Notes: generated by a model not told the origin, from the sequence alone. DNA of 64,000 bases from Lepas anatifera (GCA_034440635.1 JAOTON010001814.1:1488001-1552000), one strand, 5' to 3'. Positions 23,276 to 35,473 are shown, counted from the first letter of the stretch. Program-made: numbers and translations.

Positions 23276-24770
23276 CCAGTCTGCAGAACTTGGCAGGTGA
23301 CTCAATGAGGCGCTTGGGACAGCCCAAAGCCTGCCCCAATTGGGGCAGAAGTTTGGATGCTGGGGCAGACTCCTCAAAGGGAGGGTATTATTACCGATAC
23401 ATGTTTTATCTACTCCATTTTAAATGAAACACCCAGAAATGAAATAAAACTGTGCATCCAACCCGACGATGACAATGCACTCACGACCCTCCACACACAG
23501 CAGCATCTGTCTTGTATTCATGATATACGATTTCAAGAATGCTTCTATTCAAAGGTACATTTACAAGCAAGGTCTTTTCCCCTAAAGATGTCATTTGTCA
23601 CTGCTTTCACACCGTATAATCAATACCTAAAAAATATATTTCAATTGATAGCTAAATTCGATAAAGAATAATTTTTCATTCTCTTACATATATTGACGCC
23701 ACTGGCATACACAAAGCACACAATTTCATGGACACATTGCCAGTCCACAACGACACACAGACAAAAATTTGATCAGGTGGGCACATATGAGACCGGGTTA
23801 ACGACAAATATAGGACTTCACATGGAGCCGGCTCGACCTCAATCGGCCAACGGCGATAATGGGCACCATCCACAAGGCCGCACAACGGCAGATGCGACAC
23901 CCAGACCGAAAATGAAGGAACCGCTCACAGAACACGCCCAGTGGGAGCAGACAACTGCCCCGGAAGCTGGCAGAGCCGAGAGGTCCTGGGCACCAATCGT
24001 CAATGCCACCATCGACACTGTTGCCGCTCGCTTTTCCACAGCTAGAACATTTTTCCCCTTCAATTTTTCACATTTGCATGAAAGCTTCACAAAATTTGGA
24101 ATATATTCACAAGACCCAAGCAAAGAAAAATTCCTGTATGCTCGTGTGACGCCACATCACTGACTGGCATTTGTTCTTGAGGGGAGGGGCTGGCATGATT
24201 TGCTTTTGAACGGTGGACCATTTGAGTGGTGGACCCTTTGAACAGTGGACCTTTTGACATAGCCTGGTTTGCTGGCCGGCCTTTGGCAATCAAAACATAG
24301 CAGAGGAAAGGCAAATAACTATATACAGGAAAATTGTATTTCAGGTTCTAAGATCGTTTTTTGTAATTAGAACTAGGTTTATGGATACAAATTTAGAAAA
24401 AATATAAATTTAGCTTTAGAAAGGCGCCCATTGCCTGATTTTTTCTATTCACTTCCAAGAACTTTATGTCTATTAAAAATTTCCTTTCTTTGGTATCTTT
24501 TTATCCCTATTTCTCTGGATGACAAATATGATGCTTTTGTGACAATTAAGCTTTTACAGCACAATTTTAACTAATGATTGTCATTTCTTTTTATTATTTT
24601 GTCTTCTTCCCTCGGTGATTACCCAGACCGACTGCTGCCCCAAGTACTAGTTCCTGCACCAAGAACCCCCTCTGCCCTAAGATCGACCAAAAGCTGCCCC
24701 AAATCGGTAGGTCTGCCCCAAGGCTGCCCCAACGAGATCTCGTCGAAATCTGCCACGTTCTGCAGACTGG
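23276..24770 (+). mobile_element. CCAGTCTGCAG-family element, copy 1 (1495 bp)
   Basis: Termini are CCAGTCTGCAGAACTTGGCAG and its near reverse complement ending CGTTCTGCAGACTGG. Subterminal CTGCCCCAA motifs occur several times at both ends and may be transposase-binding sites. The flanks CTAACGAC and CTAACAAC match at 7 of 8 positions. The 8-bp duplication points to hAT or P-type elements. The 156-residue frame at 23693-24163 showed no recognised domain. Confidence 0.8.
24210..24262 (+). repeat. Short GGTGGACC-TTTGA direct repeats
   Basis: Three tandem ~20-bp units of the form GTGGACCNTTTGANNAG lie inside the transposon copy. They look like slippage products. Confidence 0.5.
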
Positions 24771-25184
24771 CTAACAACCATTTATGGACACAATCTTATG
24801 TGCTGAGAACGAATATAGCAACAATTTCTTCTGCAAAAATGTTCTCCCATTGAATTTCCCACTTATATTATCACTACACTAACTCAGTAAGGTAGTACAC
24901 TACATCCACCTCACAGCACAGCAAATCTGGAAGGCACTTTTGCTTTCTGGACAGAGAATACTGGCATGAGCGGGACAGAAGCCATATGACTGGTTCAAGT
25001 ATACAGGTGCAGAGCAATTATCATGAACTGGGTTCTGGTTTTAGCATCATGATAAGCCAGTCTGCAGAATGTGGCAGGTGATTCAACAATGCTATTGAGG
25101 CAGCCCCAAGCCTACACCAAATGGGGCGAGAATTATGTTGCTGGGGCAGACTTTCTCCTACTGGGGGTACAATTTTTGTTAATG

Positions 25185-25840
25185 GGATAGGTGGCTTCAC
25201 ACATGTTGCCAGTTGTTGCCAGATAACTACAGGTTGATCTGTATGATAAGTGTCACTGTTCAAAAGCTCCTATGGATCAAAGCTTCCTTTAATTAGAATC
25301 ACGACAGGTTAATATATTTATAATAAGTGCCACTGTTCAAAACTTACTCCAGTGCAATATTCCGAGTACCACAACTGACGTTGAGCACAATTGGTTAGGT
25401 CAGGTCAGATCAGGTCGGATAGGCACACGGCGGCCGACGAAGACAAAAGTTCTACCGGCAGGTTAGGTGCGCTGCAGGCCAGCTTTCTGAATCAAGAAAA
25501 GGTTAGGTCAGGTTTGGTTATGTTGTGCTATGTGTAGAAATATTAAATAAGAAATACCTAAGATTTCTGAAAAAGTGTCACTCAGCAACGCAAAAAGTTT
25601 CGGTCCTAGGAACATTTCACCGAATGATGTTCAGCAATGCCAAAAATAGCTAGACCAATTGGAATATTTCACTGGAGGAAACTTTGAACAGTGGCACTTA
25701 TGATATGGATCAACCTGTGGTGATTCTTATGGAAGGAAGTTTTGATACATAGGAGCTTTTGAACAGTGGTACTTATGATGTAGATTAACCTGATATGACT
25801 CTCTCTGGCAACATGTGTGAAGCCACCTACCTCGTTGCCC
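25185..25840. repeat. Inverted repeat nested in the 5.5-kb element
   Basis: The stretch 25185-25300 (GGCTTCACACATGTTGCCAG onward) is repeated in reverse at about 25740-25840, and a third related segment lies near 25680-25740. It could fold into an imperfect stem with a ~440-bp loop. No function is assigned. Confidence 0.5.
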
Positions 25841-26547
25841 AATTTTTCATGATAAAAGTTTTTATTCACTGTTTGGAACCAAATGCCAAGGAATTTGCTA
25901 CTCCTGCATCCATGCTTGCTTTGGTGTTAGTGTAGGGGCCCCATGCTATAGGGCTGGCACAGATTGGGGACCGTCTGTGTAGCTGGGAAGAGCTAATAAT
26001 ATACATGCATGGTTACAGAAGGAAAATCCCTTCATACCATGGACTGGCCCTTATTCCTAAGAGGAGGGGGCAAGATTACTTTACTTACAAGGTTGATCCA
26101 TGAGGAATAATTTGTTGCCAACGTGACGTCACACAATTTGGCACCAATATGGTAGCAGTAGCTGATGCATAAGCGGTGCGTTTGGGGCTTGTTCCAGCGC
26201 CTCCTTAGAAAAAAGATGTGAGTAGCTTGGAGTAAGTCGGAGCAGGCGCAAAAACCGGTGTCCGCTGGACCCAGCCCCATCGAAGTTAGTTGGCAGCACG
26301 GGCTTGATAATTCCTCTGTCCCATTGACATCGCATTTTAAAATGTTCATTTTGGAAGGCCTCCAGATCGCAAATTTGGGTGGTCCTAGAAACAAATTGCA
26401 TATCATCTGAAAGCGCCATCAATTTCCTTTTGGGTTCCGGAGTCGGTTTTACAATGCCCACAAAAACCTTCCCACAGGAGAGCAAAACTGACTCGATGTC
26501 CCGCCGCCACCGACCCTCCCTCCCCAGCGGGCGGCCGCGCACGCGTC

Positions 26548-26617
26548 AACGTAGCGCAATTGGTAGAACACTCGCTTGCCACGCAATAGATCGTGAGTTC
26601 GAAACTGCGTGGGGGCA
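26548..26617 (+). tRNA. tRNA-Gly(GCC)-like sequence, probably a pseudogene or SINE head
   Basis: An A-box-like TAGCGCAATTGG, an anticodon-arm segment CTCGCTTGCCACGCAAT with anticodon GCC, and a B-box-like GAGTTCGAAACT are correctly spaced. The acceptor and anticodon stems pair poorly, so it is unlikely to be a functional tRNA. No terminal T-run follows at once. Confidence 0.45.
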
Positions 26618-28377
26618 CTTTAACAAATTGTTTTCAACCATGTCTTGAAACTCAATTGTTTTCACGTGTTATTGTAAACCGATGTTAATAGAAACTTTTT
26701 GTTCTTCAGCATATTTCCTTTTCGTGTTTACTGGGCAGGTTTAACCTCATAGCCAAAATACAAACTCGCCGAGCAGTGCCTTCGGAGCACGAATGGAGAT
26801 GGAGGGAGGAGGTGGGAGTCAGAAGCCCCAAGATTTTGGGTCTCCCACAGGGGCGCAGCCAAAGGGGGGCACAGGGAGCACATTACCTCATCGATGCCAG
26901 AGTGCCCTTTGATCGCTAGGTGGTGTACCGTTTAGGCTTGTGCCGCTCGAAATTTGGTGTCCTACGCCGTTGAACCCTTAGATGCAAGTTGACCACATGT
27001 AGCAATTGGAACTATTATTGGACAATTTACAACTATTTTTGGCCAGCTAGGGAATTCTGTCGCGTTTCATGGTACCCGGGAAGAGTATGGGCATCTAATA
27101 CGCGTCCAGATAATGCCTCATCTTCGCCAATAATCGTATGGGCGAAGGCATACACGTTTCTCATGTTACAGGTAACACATATCTGTCAATGAAGGGGCTC
27201 TCAACAGAAAAGCAGTGAAACAGAGAGAACCCAAGCAAAATTTCAGCAAGAAATTTAATAACAACAAATAAATACTGCTGGGACTACCTCACTTCTCCAC
27301 GACAATCAACAATCATCCAGCGAGAAATCGCAGGCGGGGCGCGAGGAAAGGAACCGAAAGCCACTCGATGGAAAAATGCCGCTTACAACTTGTTTTTTTA
27401 GAGTCCGTCTTTTGGAGGAGTTATCATATGACAGCACGAAACTTCGGGCTACCCATTATCTACTACCCTGGCTGGACCGATTTCGGATGAGATTGGATGA
27501 GATATCAGCTGATTGCGCCTGATCAGCGCCAATATGGCAGCTAAGAAACTTTCGAATTTGATTAAGGCCTCTGATACGCATTTAATGTATTTTAGTGAAA
27601 GTGGACTACAGAAAAACAACGTTATCAAAACCTTTAGCTCCCCACAAACTTCGTTTCTCACTGTAAAACAACTTATTCTAGTTTCTCAATTGAAATTCGT
27701 GCGCCACAATTGAGCTCCTCCAACCTCCTCTGAAAAACCACCTTTCGTTTGAGAGGAGGTTGGATTAGCTTTGAGATGAGATTTGGTGAGCTTGGAGGAA
27801 GTTTAAGGAGGCGCTGGACCGGGCGAGAGGAAGTTGGAGAAACTTTGAGGAGGTTGGAGCAGGTTTGAGGAGGCGCTGGAACAGGCCCTAAGTTCAACAA
27901 TCGAAAACAACAAACAAAACTAAACTGACGGGGTTTTAGACACTCGCGGCTGGGGAGGGATTTGTTATTATTAATATGTATTCTTTTTCATGCCGGGACG
28001 AGCTAGAACGTGGGCAGTCTGCAAAATAAGGGTTTCTGCCGATGTTTCGTTTAACGTGAATTGTTCGTTTAGACCGATTGAAGTTGCGTATTTTTTTACA
28101 AATCAAACGGTCCCTGATGCTGCTAGAACATTTGAAATGGATATTTAAAATGAAGAATGAATATTTATACGGCCACCACATGCTAATATTTGTACATATA
28201 TTTCTGTCGAGCTCATTATTATTTTTCAACACCAGTTGAATCTTATAATTCAGGCTGCTTTGCTTCTTTCCATTACTTTCGCTTTGCTGCATTGTTGTTG
28301 TGGCTAGCTGGTATGGTACCAATATGGTATCAAGGTATCGAAAAGTATCCTTTGCCATGGGAGAGGGAGCCCTCTAA

Positions 28378-29393
28378 CCCGCGCCCCACCGGGGATCCGG
28401 CCCCACTTTCGCCCCACCAGGGGGCATGGGGCATCGATGCCCCTCTAAATCGGAAAATATGGGGGTTATTGCGAATCTGCAAAGTGCGTTAGAAAGCTGA
28501 CGTGAATTCAGTAAGAAATTACTTGGTATATTTAAGCGCTCAGGTCAATGGTTTGACCTCCAGAGGTCAAGTTAGGTCAAGATAGGCTATTTTCACTCAA
28601 ATATTCAATGCTTAAGAACTGGGCATAGCTCTTATGCCATTAGAGCTATTGAGATCTCGTTAAGTAGATTTGATAGGAAAATGCTAGGACCTTTTCCGCT
28701 ATGTGGAACATAAAGACCTCCCACCAGTGGTTTGACCTGCAGAGGTCACCTCGTGACCTAATTTGACCTGAGGTCACGAAAGGTCAGAAAGTGACCGTAT
28801 ATCAAATGAAAGCCAGCGACGAGACATACACGATGATATTTGATTCAGCGCTCTAGCTTCATTAGGTCAAAAGTTATTGTCAAAATACTGTTATTGACCC
28901 CTGGTGACCTTTGATGACCTCGGAGAGGTCAAAGGCAAAATATGGCCCCTGGAATCCGTGGAATGGTGTCCAAGAATGCTTTTCTGAGCAAGCTGAACAT
29001 TTGCAATCATTTTTGTGACTTTTAGATGATAAGACAACTTTTTCCCATGCTTTTTCAATGGGAGAGGTCACCTCATGACCTGACCTCAGGTCACGAAATC
29101 GAAAAATCCCGGATATACAGCTTGTAGACCCTGGAGGGTTCATGAAGTGTAGGAAGTTTCAAATCGATCGACTCAGAAATGTAGCTCTTATAGAGCTCAA
29201 AAGTTGAAGTGAGGTGACCTTGGTTGACCTCGCCTGGTGACCCTGACCTTGTGTGACCCGGTGTAAAAATTTCGGGGATGGTGGGAAAATGATGGTGTGA
29301 GAGGTAGGCCCTCAACCGCAGTGCTGCGCCTCGTTGTTTTTGTGCTATCCCGAAAAAATCTTAGGGGGCCATCGATGGGCCCGGTGGGGCGAG
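28378..29393 (+). mobile_element. TTAA-class AGGTCA-rich MITE, family A copy 2 (1016 bp)
   Basis: Starts CCCGCGCCCCACCGGGG and ends GGGCCCGGTGGGGCGAGG. Flanks are CTAA (28374-28377) and TTAA (29394-29397). The body matches 11762-12782 closely, with the same AGGTCA clusters. It lies inside the 5.5-kb composite element. Confidence 0.8.
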
Positions 29394-29397
29394 GTTT

Positions 29398-29675
29398 AAG
29401 CGGCTTTGCAGAGCCAACTCTGAATGCCCTTATTTTCAAGAAAAACAGGCAATATTGCCTTCAAATGGTCAATTTCGAAAGCAAATTTGATGTAGAATTG
29501 TGGAGAAAGAACAGTGTTTTCCTTCAACTCATACTGTTCTTGTGAGAGCCGGCTAAAATCGACGAATTTTAACATGGGACCTATTGGGTGAAGGAAAGCT
29601 TTATCGCCAGCGTGACGTCACAGTAAAGGCGGATCTGATTTGTGGTTGGGGCCGAGCCCCCAACCACGAATCAGG
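29398..29675. repeat. Dispersed ~270-bp repeat (copy 2)
   Basis: Begins GCGGCTTTGCAGAGCC right after the TTAA that ends the preceding MITE and runs to about CCCCCAACCACGAATCAG. It is the reverse complement of 838-1108. Confidence 0.6.
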
Positions 29676-29724
29676 AAGCTGGCTAAACAGATCAGCCTTG
29701 TGAGCTTCAGTGGAGCTAGATGGG

Positions 29725-30011
29725 GAGTTTCCCTCAGCAGATGAGTGGGTTACACAACATTTAGGGCACACATATTTGAGATTGGCTCAATCAAATTTGT
29801 GAATAGCTTCTATAAGCTCTTCGCTTAGGCCAGAGCACATTACAGTACCATGAACCCATGATTCACATTCATCACAGCCTATGGCGTCATCACCTACATC
29901 ACACGAGCAAGACAAGCAAAACTGCATTCCATGGGCAGTATCTGGCGTGTTAGCTGCGACACTAGCACTGCGCCCGCGTCTTGATCCTCCATGCTGGCGT
30001 CTCCGAGGCAT
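29725..30011 (-). pseudogene. PHD-finger peptide remnant (LINE ORF1-like or gene fragment)
   Basis: The minus-strand frame starts at an ATG at 30011 with an Arg-rich leader. It then shows a C4HC3-type pattern: CLSC near residue 32, CDEC, the WVHGTVMC segment and, after an in-frame TGA at 29787-29789, the final VCPKC pair. The pattern is that of a PHD zinc finger. PHD-like fingers occur in chromatin proteins and in ORF1 of some animal non-LTR retrotransposons; the flanking transposon context favours the latter. The stop codon suggests it is dead. Confidence 0.5.
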
Positions 30012-30568
30012 GCTTTACAACAAAATTTAAATGCAAGGTGAAAGTAAGCAACAAAGGCAGTTAAGAACCTATACTTAACAGACACATTGATGCCTCAAAT
30101 CACAATACTAGCAAATCACATGCACACTGTTCATTGCAAGGTGTCTGGCTCAAGCGGGCAAGACAGGGAGGCAGTACAAAAGTAGCAGGGGCGTCACCAG
30201 CTGGTAGGACTAGGTTCAAGCAAGCATTAGTGGAAAAGGACAAGCATCATGCAAAACTTTGAACCAGGCTTGTGTAGCTTGGGGTTGGAAGCTCAATACT
30301 TCAGCAGGCAGGGTGCAGATTTGGAGTCAGGTATCATGCAGATACTTCCACCTGGAAAACTTTTATCTTCTCATCTGGCACCATAAGCCAGGTGATCCAA
30401 CATTATCCAAAGGTTCCTGTCTCTCTTACTTGCTTGGGACCTCCACAGAGGACCACCGCCGCGCGGCACCTCTCGTCGTTGTTGTGTTATTCTTCGTTGT
30501 TGTGGCCCTGAGGCTGCCTCAACGAGATCTCGTCGGAACCTGCCACGTTCTGCAGACTGGATGATAAG

Positions 30569-32289
30569 GTGGTGCTCATGGGGTGTTGTGTTTTGTTTAG
30601 TTAGTGCTTGCACTTATTGATAGACATTAAGTCATCCCAATTATCGTACGAATCACCGATTGGGGCCAGGGGCGGCCACACTGTGGGTAGAACCGAAGTT
30701 GAGCTCCCTGGAGCTGCCATCTACGTCCCTGCAACTGACCCAAATCAGAGATTGGAGATGAGAAACATGAATATTGTTTGACCGCAGCTTTGGTTGCACT
30801 TGAGAGCACGAGAGTCATTCCGGTCAATGGTACTTTTTTGTTGGCGGAAGACATATGAACATGTGGAGGGGGGATGGTGGATTATGATGAGAGTGAAATA
30901 AACTATCCCTTACGGGGGGACAAGGCAAAAACACATGCAGGAATATCTTATTTTTCAACATGTCTCAAACTTCATACTATTTTGTTAAAGGGCCAATCCT
31001 ATTAAAAGCTTAATTTCCTTGATCTTATTTCCACTGACGAAGAGGCAACAGTAGCTAAGCTTCAGTACTTATCTTGGATTGGACACAGTGACCATCACAG
31101 TGACCATCAGTGACCAATTGCCTTTATTGCCCCCTCCTGTGCGTTGGTCATTGACCTCCTGCCGTCATTGACCTCCTGCACTTTTTCAGTGGTTTGCTTG
31201 TCCGTTGTGCCGTTCCCCGCCGCTCATGTATGAGCATTTCTTCGCGCCCATGTAGACCTTGTAGGTATTGTCCAATAAGGCAGATTCACACGAATTCTTG
31301 TATATTCCTCATACAGCAGCTTTTAAAGCCTGATGCCGACGGTTTCGGCGTGACAACAGCCGAATGCGACAGCGAAAATTCCACGGATAATCTGAGGAAG
31401 AAGATAACGATAGCTAACACTTGACCACACAAAAGTAGAAGCTGTACAAAAATATACACCCGGTCAACCTACGACGAAATCCAATCCGTTGTTCATGACC
31501 ATTGCTCAGCGTTTGTCTTCTCAGACCACTCACGCCAGTTCCGTCCCGCTCGCCTCAGCATGCTCTGTCCAGAAATCGCCTTCCGCAGTTTTTACCCTTC
31601 TCTTCTCAAGTTCTCATGTATTTCTTCACTCTGCCATGTTCGTATTCTGACGTTTCTTATTTTCTTTCAATCTTGTCAAGTGCTTTCCTTCTGACATGTG
31701 TATGCGACGTCGTGTACCTGAATGTTGTGTGGAAGTATATAAATTTAGGGTCGGGTGCTACACTTTCAGAAGATTGTTGCGGCAAGCTTAACTTTAAATG
31801 TGCTCAGCTTGGTCTCTGCAATTCAATGAGAGATGTGGAATTATTATGTTAAGATTTCATGAATCTGAAAGGTGCCTGTCATTTCTTTATGTATCATCTG
31901 AATGTTCCAGTTGATGTGTGTTCCATCAACAATGATAAATTCTGTTCACATGTGTTAACATGTAATTCTGTTAACATGTGATATTGACCTTGATTGAATT
32001 TCAGTATATCAAAATAAGCAAATAGCACTGACCTGGAAGTTGCATAAGGACTGAGAGGAACACCAGTAGTCCAGTCTATGTAAACTGGCATCTCTGAAAA
32101 CTGCAAGCTCTGCTTGTCCAGACCACGTCCACCCTCGAGTAATCCATTATTCTGCTGGATCACTGTCTGCCCCTCTATCTTACTTATTCTGCAAGTGCCT
32201 TGATGCAGATGCCATCCATGGTGGCTGAAAGTTAGGCTGTGTTATCTATCCCCTATCTTTAAGAAAAGTGATAGGCACAGCTCCAGCAC
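30569..32289. other. Unannotated stretch
   Basis: No gene, tRNA or repeat could be supported. Short frames at 31194-31424 and 31502-31852 lack recognisable domains. A TATATAAATTTA box-like sequence at about 31736 may be coincidental. Confidence 0.25.
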
Positions 32290-33807
32290 CCAGTCTGCAG
32301 AATGTGGCAGGTAACTCGACAAGGCGTTTGGGGCCTCCCAAAGCCCGCCCCAATGGAGGGTCAGCAATTTTGCTGCTGGAGAAGGGGGGCAGCCTGACCC
32401 CCACTTTTTGGCCAACAATTTTCTGATCTCAGTTAGAATGGGAGAAACCTGGCATTTTCATAACCAGCCGCTGCGGAAGGCTACGAGGAGCCCAAATTTG
32501 ATCAGTTTTTGGTCCTATCGTGGAAAGTTTTTTGTCAGCGTCAGGTTGAAGTTGGGCTGACCCCCTCACCTTTTCCGGTGGCGATGCTTATGGTGTAGCT
32601 GACCCCCGATGACCATGTATGCATGACCCTCCTTGTACCACAGGTTTCTTGCATTCGTATTGTGTTTTTTTATTCATGTAAATGAGCAACAGGTATAACC
32701 CACTAATAGCTCAAGTCAAATAAGTAAAACAAAGACCTGGTATTTACAATGAAATGATAAAAATGATACCCGTGGCATTCCCAGATAGGCAACAAAGTCA
32801 CGCGCTCGCCCTAAGTTACGCGCTGCATTCAAGAGAGTGCACGATTTCAGGATACCTTTATTTAAAGGTATGTTTAAGAGTGATTATTTCACGCCTGGGT
32901 GAAATCACACGCTGATACATCAAGGGTGTATCAATACTACTCAGAATATTCCAGAAATATAACTATTTTCAAGCAGAATGTTTTATTTCTACTTCTGAAA
33001 CACATTTTAATTCCTTGTGTATTCTCCTCTTGACAAGAAAGTATCACAAATTTGGAATATTTTCCATGTGACCGGCAGAAGAATAGCACCTTCACGCCCA
33101 CATGACATCACACCACGGACCGGCCCTTGCTCTCGGAGGAGGCTGGCGCGCTTTGGCGGTCAAAACTGATGCATTTGGTGGAGGAAATTAAAAAAACTGC
33201 TTAGGGAAAAGTTTTCTTTTGAATTATAAAATCGTGTTGTGGATCTGGAATTATGTTTGGAGTTCAAGTTTAGGAGATAACTAAAGTTTTAGCTTTTGAA
33301 AAGCATTCATTGACAGATTCTCTTAAACACATCTAGAAGCTTTACTTTAATTATAAGTTGTCCTTCATCTTGCATTTTGCGTAGCCATATTTTGCTTGAC
33401 GAGAAATATGACGCTCGTGAGACAAATCCGCTAGCATTCCCTCCCTCCTGTGTGGGGGGGGCGGCTTCTGGGATCATGTTGCCGCCTCCTCTCTGTCCCT
33501 GCCTTTAAATAGCTGTTACCGCTATTATCATTGTATCGGAGAATCTGTGCCTATTCTCGTGTAATACTGAATAAACGTGTCATGGTTCCAATTAGCTATT
33601 ATCGTGCTATTTCAACTAGCCGTTATCTTTTCTTCTCATTTCCTCTGTGGCCACCCCCTCTGACCAGTGCTGCCCCAATGATCAGTGCCTACCCCAGGAG
33701 CACCTTCTTTGCCCCAAGCACGACCAAAAGCTGCCCCAAACTGGTAGGTCTTCTCTGAGGCTGCCCCAACGAGATCTCGTCGAAACCTGCCACGTTCTGC
33801 AGACTGG
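32290..33807 (+). mobile_element. CCAGTCTGCAG-family element, copy 3 (1518 bp)
   Basis: Starts CCAGTCTGCAGAATGTGGCAG and ends CCACGTTCTGCAGACTGG, with subterminal CTGCCCCAA repeats and internal similarity to copy 1 (for example 33080-33180 against 24140-24300). The flanks TCCAGCAC and CCCAATAC agree at 5 of 8 positions and the three differences are transitions, as expected of an aged duplication. No transposase frame. Confidence 0.7.
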
Positions 33808-33835
33808 CCCAATACCTACAGACCGATGAGTTTTG

Positions 33836-34332
33836 AGTCTATACTGACCGTAACCTGAATACTGCCCTCTTTGATCCAATTGGGGAGGTGATCCGATGTT
33901 ATACCAGCACTTATTCTGTTTTTTTTGGCCATCCTGAAGTTTATATTCTAATTCTTCCTGCCTTCGGCATGATTTCCCATATTATTGCTAGTGAAAGGTG
34001 TAAACAGGGATCTTTTGGAGCGCTGGTTATAGTGTACGCTATTATTGCTATTGGAATTCTAGGCTTTGTAGTGTGGGCCCATCATATGTTCACAGTAGGG
34101 ATAGATGTGGATACACGAGATTATTTCACTTAAGCCACTATGATTATTGCTGTCCCATTTGGGATTAAAGTATTTATATGGCTTGGAACCTTGTATGGCT
34201 CTCAATTTTGTATTATATCCGTCTCTCTTCTGTAGATAAGGTTTCTTATCTTTATTTGCAATCGGAGGGGTTACTGGAGTTGTTTTAGCAAGCTCTTCTT
34301 TATATATTGTATGACACGACACCTACTATGTA
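33836..34332 (+). pseudogene. cox1: Nuclear copy of mitochondrial COI (numt), partial and broken
   Basis: The translation follows the central part of cytochrome c oxidase subunit I: a DRNLNT segment, [31 protein letters not shown] and, at the end, HDTYYV. One base is missing in the Gly-Gly-Gly codons near 33876 and one extra T sits in the run near 33920, restoring frame. A TAA (34132-34134) replaces the Ser of the TSATM segment, and later codons carry more shifts. Mitochondrial-code Trp is still read from TGA near the end. It is therefore a non-functional nuclear insertion that starts beside the transposon end at 33807 and stops in a fold-back at 34330. Confidence 0.9.
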
Positions 34333-34347
34333 GGTGTCGTGTCATAC
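34309..34347. repeat. Perfect inverted repeat at the numt end
   Basis: The 18-nt arms at 34309-34326 and 34330-34347 are exact reverse complements around the spacer TAT. The left arm is COI coding sequence (the codons around HDTY); the right arm is an inverted copy of it. A short direct repeat with TACCAAAGGTG follows. Confidence 0.9.
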
Positions 34348-34451
34348 CAAAGGTGTCGTACCAAAGGTGTTCGCTGTTGATTTCGGCTCATCCTTTGGTC
34401 TTAATTGACCCTTGCTTTTAGTTATAGCTGAAAAAGCAATACCATCATTAA

Positions 34452-35469
34452 CCCTCGCCCCACCGGGGGTATCGATGCCCCTAAGGTTTTTCCGGGATAG
34501 CAGAAAAACGACGAGGCGCAGCACCGCAGTTGAGGGCCTAACCTCGCACCCCATCATTTTCCCACCATCCCTGAAATTTTTTACCCCGGGTCACCCAAGG
34601 CCAGGTCACCAGTCGAGGTTAACCAAGGTCACCTCACTTCAAATTCTGAGCTCTATAAGTAAGCGCTACATTTCGAAGTCGATCGATTTGAAACTTACTA
34701 CACTTCATTACCCCTCCAGGGTCTACAAGGTGTATATCCGGGATTATTCGATTTCGTGACCTGAGGTCAGGTCACGAGGTGACCTCTCCCATCGAAAAAA
34801 ACATAGGAAAAGCTGTCTTATGATCTAAAAGTCACAAAAACGATTGAAAATGCTCGGCTTGCTCAGAAAAGCGTTCTTGGACACCCTTTCACGGATTCCA
34901 GGTGCCATATTTTCCCTTTGACATCTCCAAGGTCATCCAAGGTCACCAGGGGTACAAAACAGCATTTTGACAATAACATTTGACCTAATTAAGCTAGAGC
35001 ACTGAATCAAACACCATCGTGTAGGTCTCATCATTGGTTTTTCATTTAATATACGGCAATGTCACTTTCTGACCTTTCGTGACATCAGGTCATATTAGGT
35101 CACAAGGTGACCTCTGGAGTTCAAACCACTGGCAGGAGTTCTTTACGTTCCACATAGTGGAAAAAGGTCTAGCATTTTCCTATCAAATGTACTTTTCCAG
35201 ATCTCAATAGCTCTAATGGCATAAGAGTTATGCCCAGTTTGCTTAAGCATTGCATATTTGAGTGAAAATAGCTGATATTGACCTAACTTGATTTCTGGTC
35301 AAACCATTGACCTGAGCGCTTAAACATGCAAAGTAATTTCTTACTGAATTCACGCGAGCTTTCTAATGCACTTAGCAGATTTGCGCTAACCCCCATATTT
35401 TCGGAGTTAGAGGGCCCATCGATGCCCCCGGTGGGGCGAAGGTGGCACCGGACCCCAGTGGGGCGCGGG
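34452..35469 (-). mobile_element. TTAA-class AGGTCA-rich MITE, family A copy 3 (1018 bp)
   Basis: Flanked by TTAA at 34448-34451 and 35470-35473. Starts CCCTCGCCCCACCGGGGG and ends CCCCAGTGGGGCGCGGG. It is the reverse of the copies at 11762 and 28378. This copy has the clearest TTAA duplication of the family and supports a piggyBac-like origin. Confidence 0.85.
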
Positions 35470-35473
35470 TTAA

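Larger units (their letters stand above)
25057..30560 (+). mobile_element. CCAGTCTGCAG-family element, copy 2, 5.5-kb composite
   Basis: The left terminus CCAGTCTGCAGAATGTGGCAG (25057) and right terminus CCACGTTCTGCAGACTGG (ending 30560) are flanked by a perfect 8-bp duplication, ATGATAAG, at 25049-25056 and 30561-30568. The other copies here are 1.5 kb, so this one has extra DNA: a TTAA-class MITE (28378-29393), a ~270-bp repeat, a PHD-finger remnant and a tRNA-like sequence. No transposase was recognised. The perfect duplication makes one insertion event the simplest reading despite the size. Confidence 0.7.

Noticed and set aside
23693..24163. 156-residue frame as a transposase
   Set aside because: No catalytic motifs or recognised domain, and the other copies of the element do not preserve the frame as far as could be seen.
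26548..26617. Functional tRNA-Gly
   Set aside because: Box sequences are present but the acceptor and anticodon stems pair poorly.
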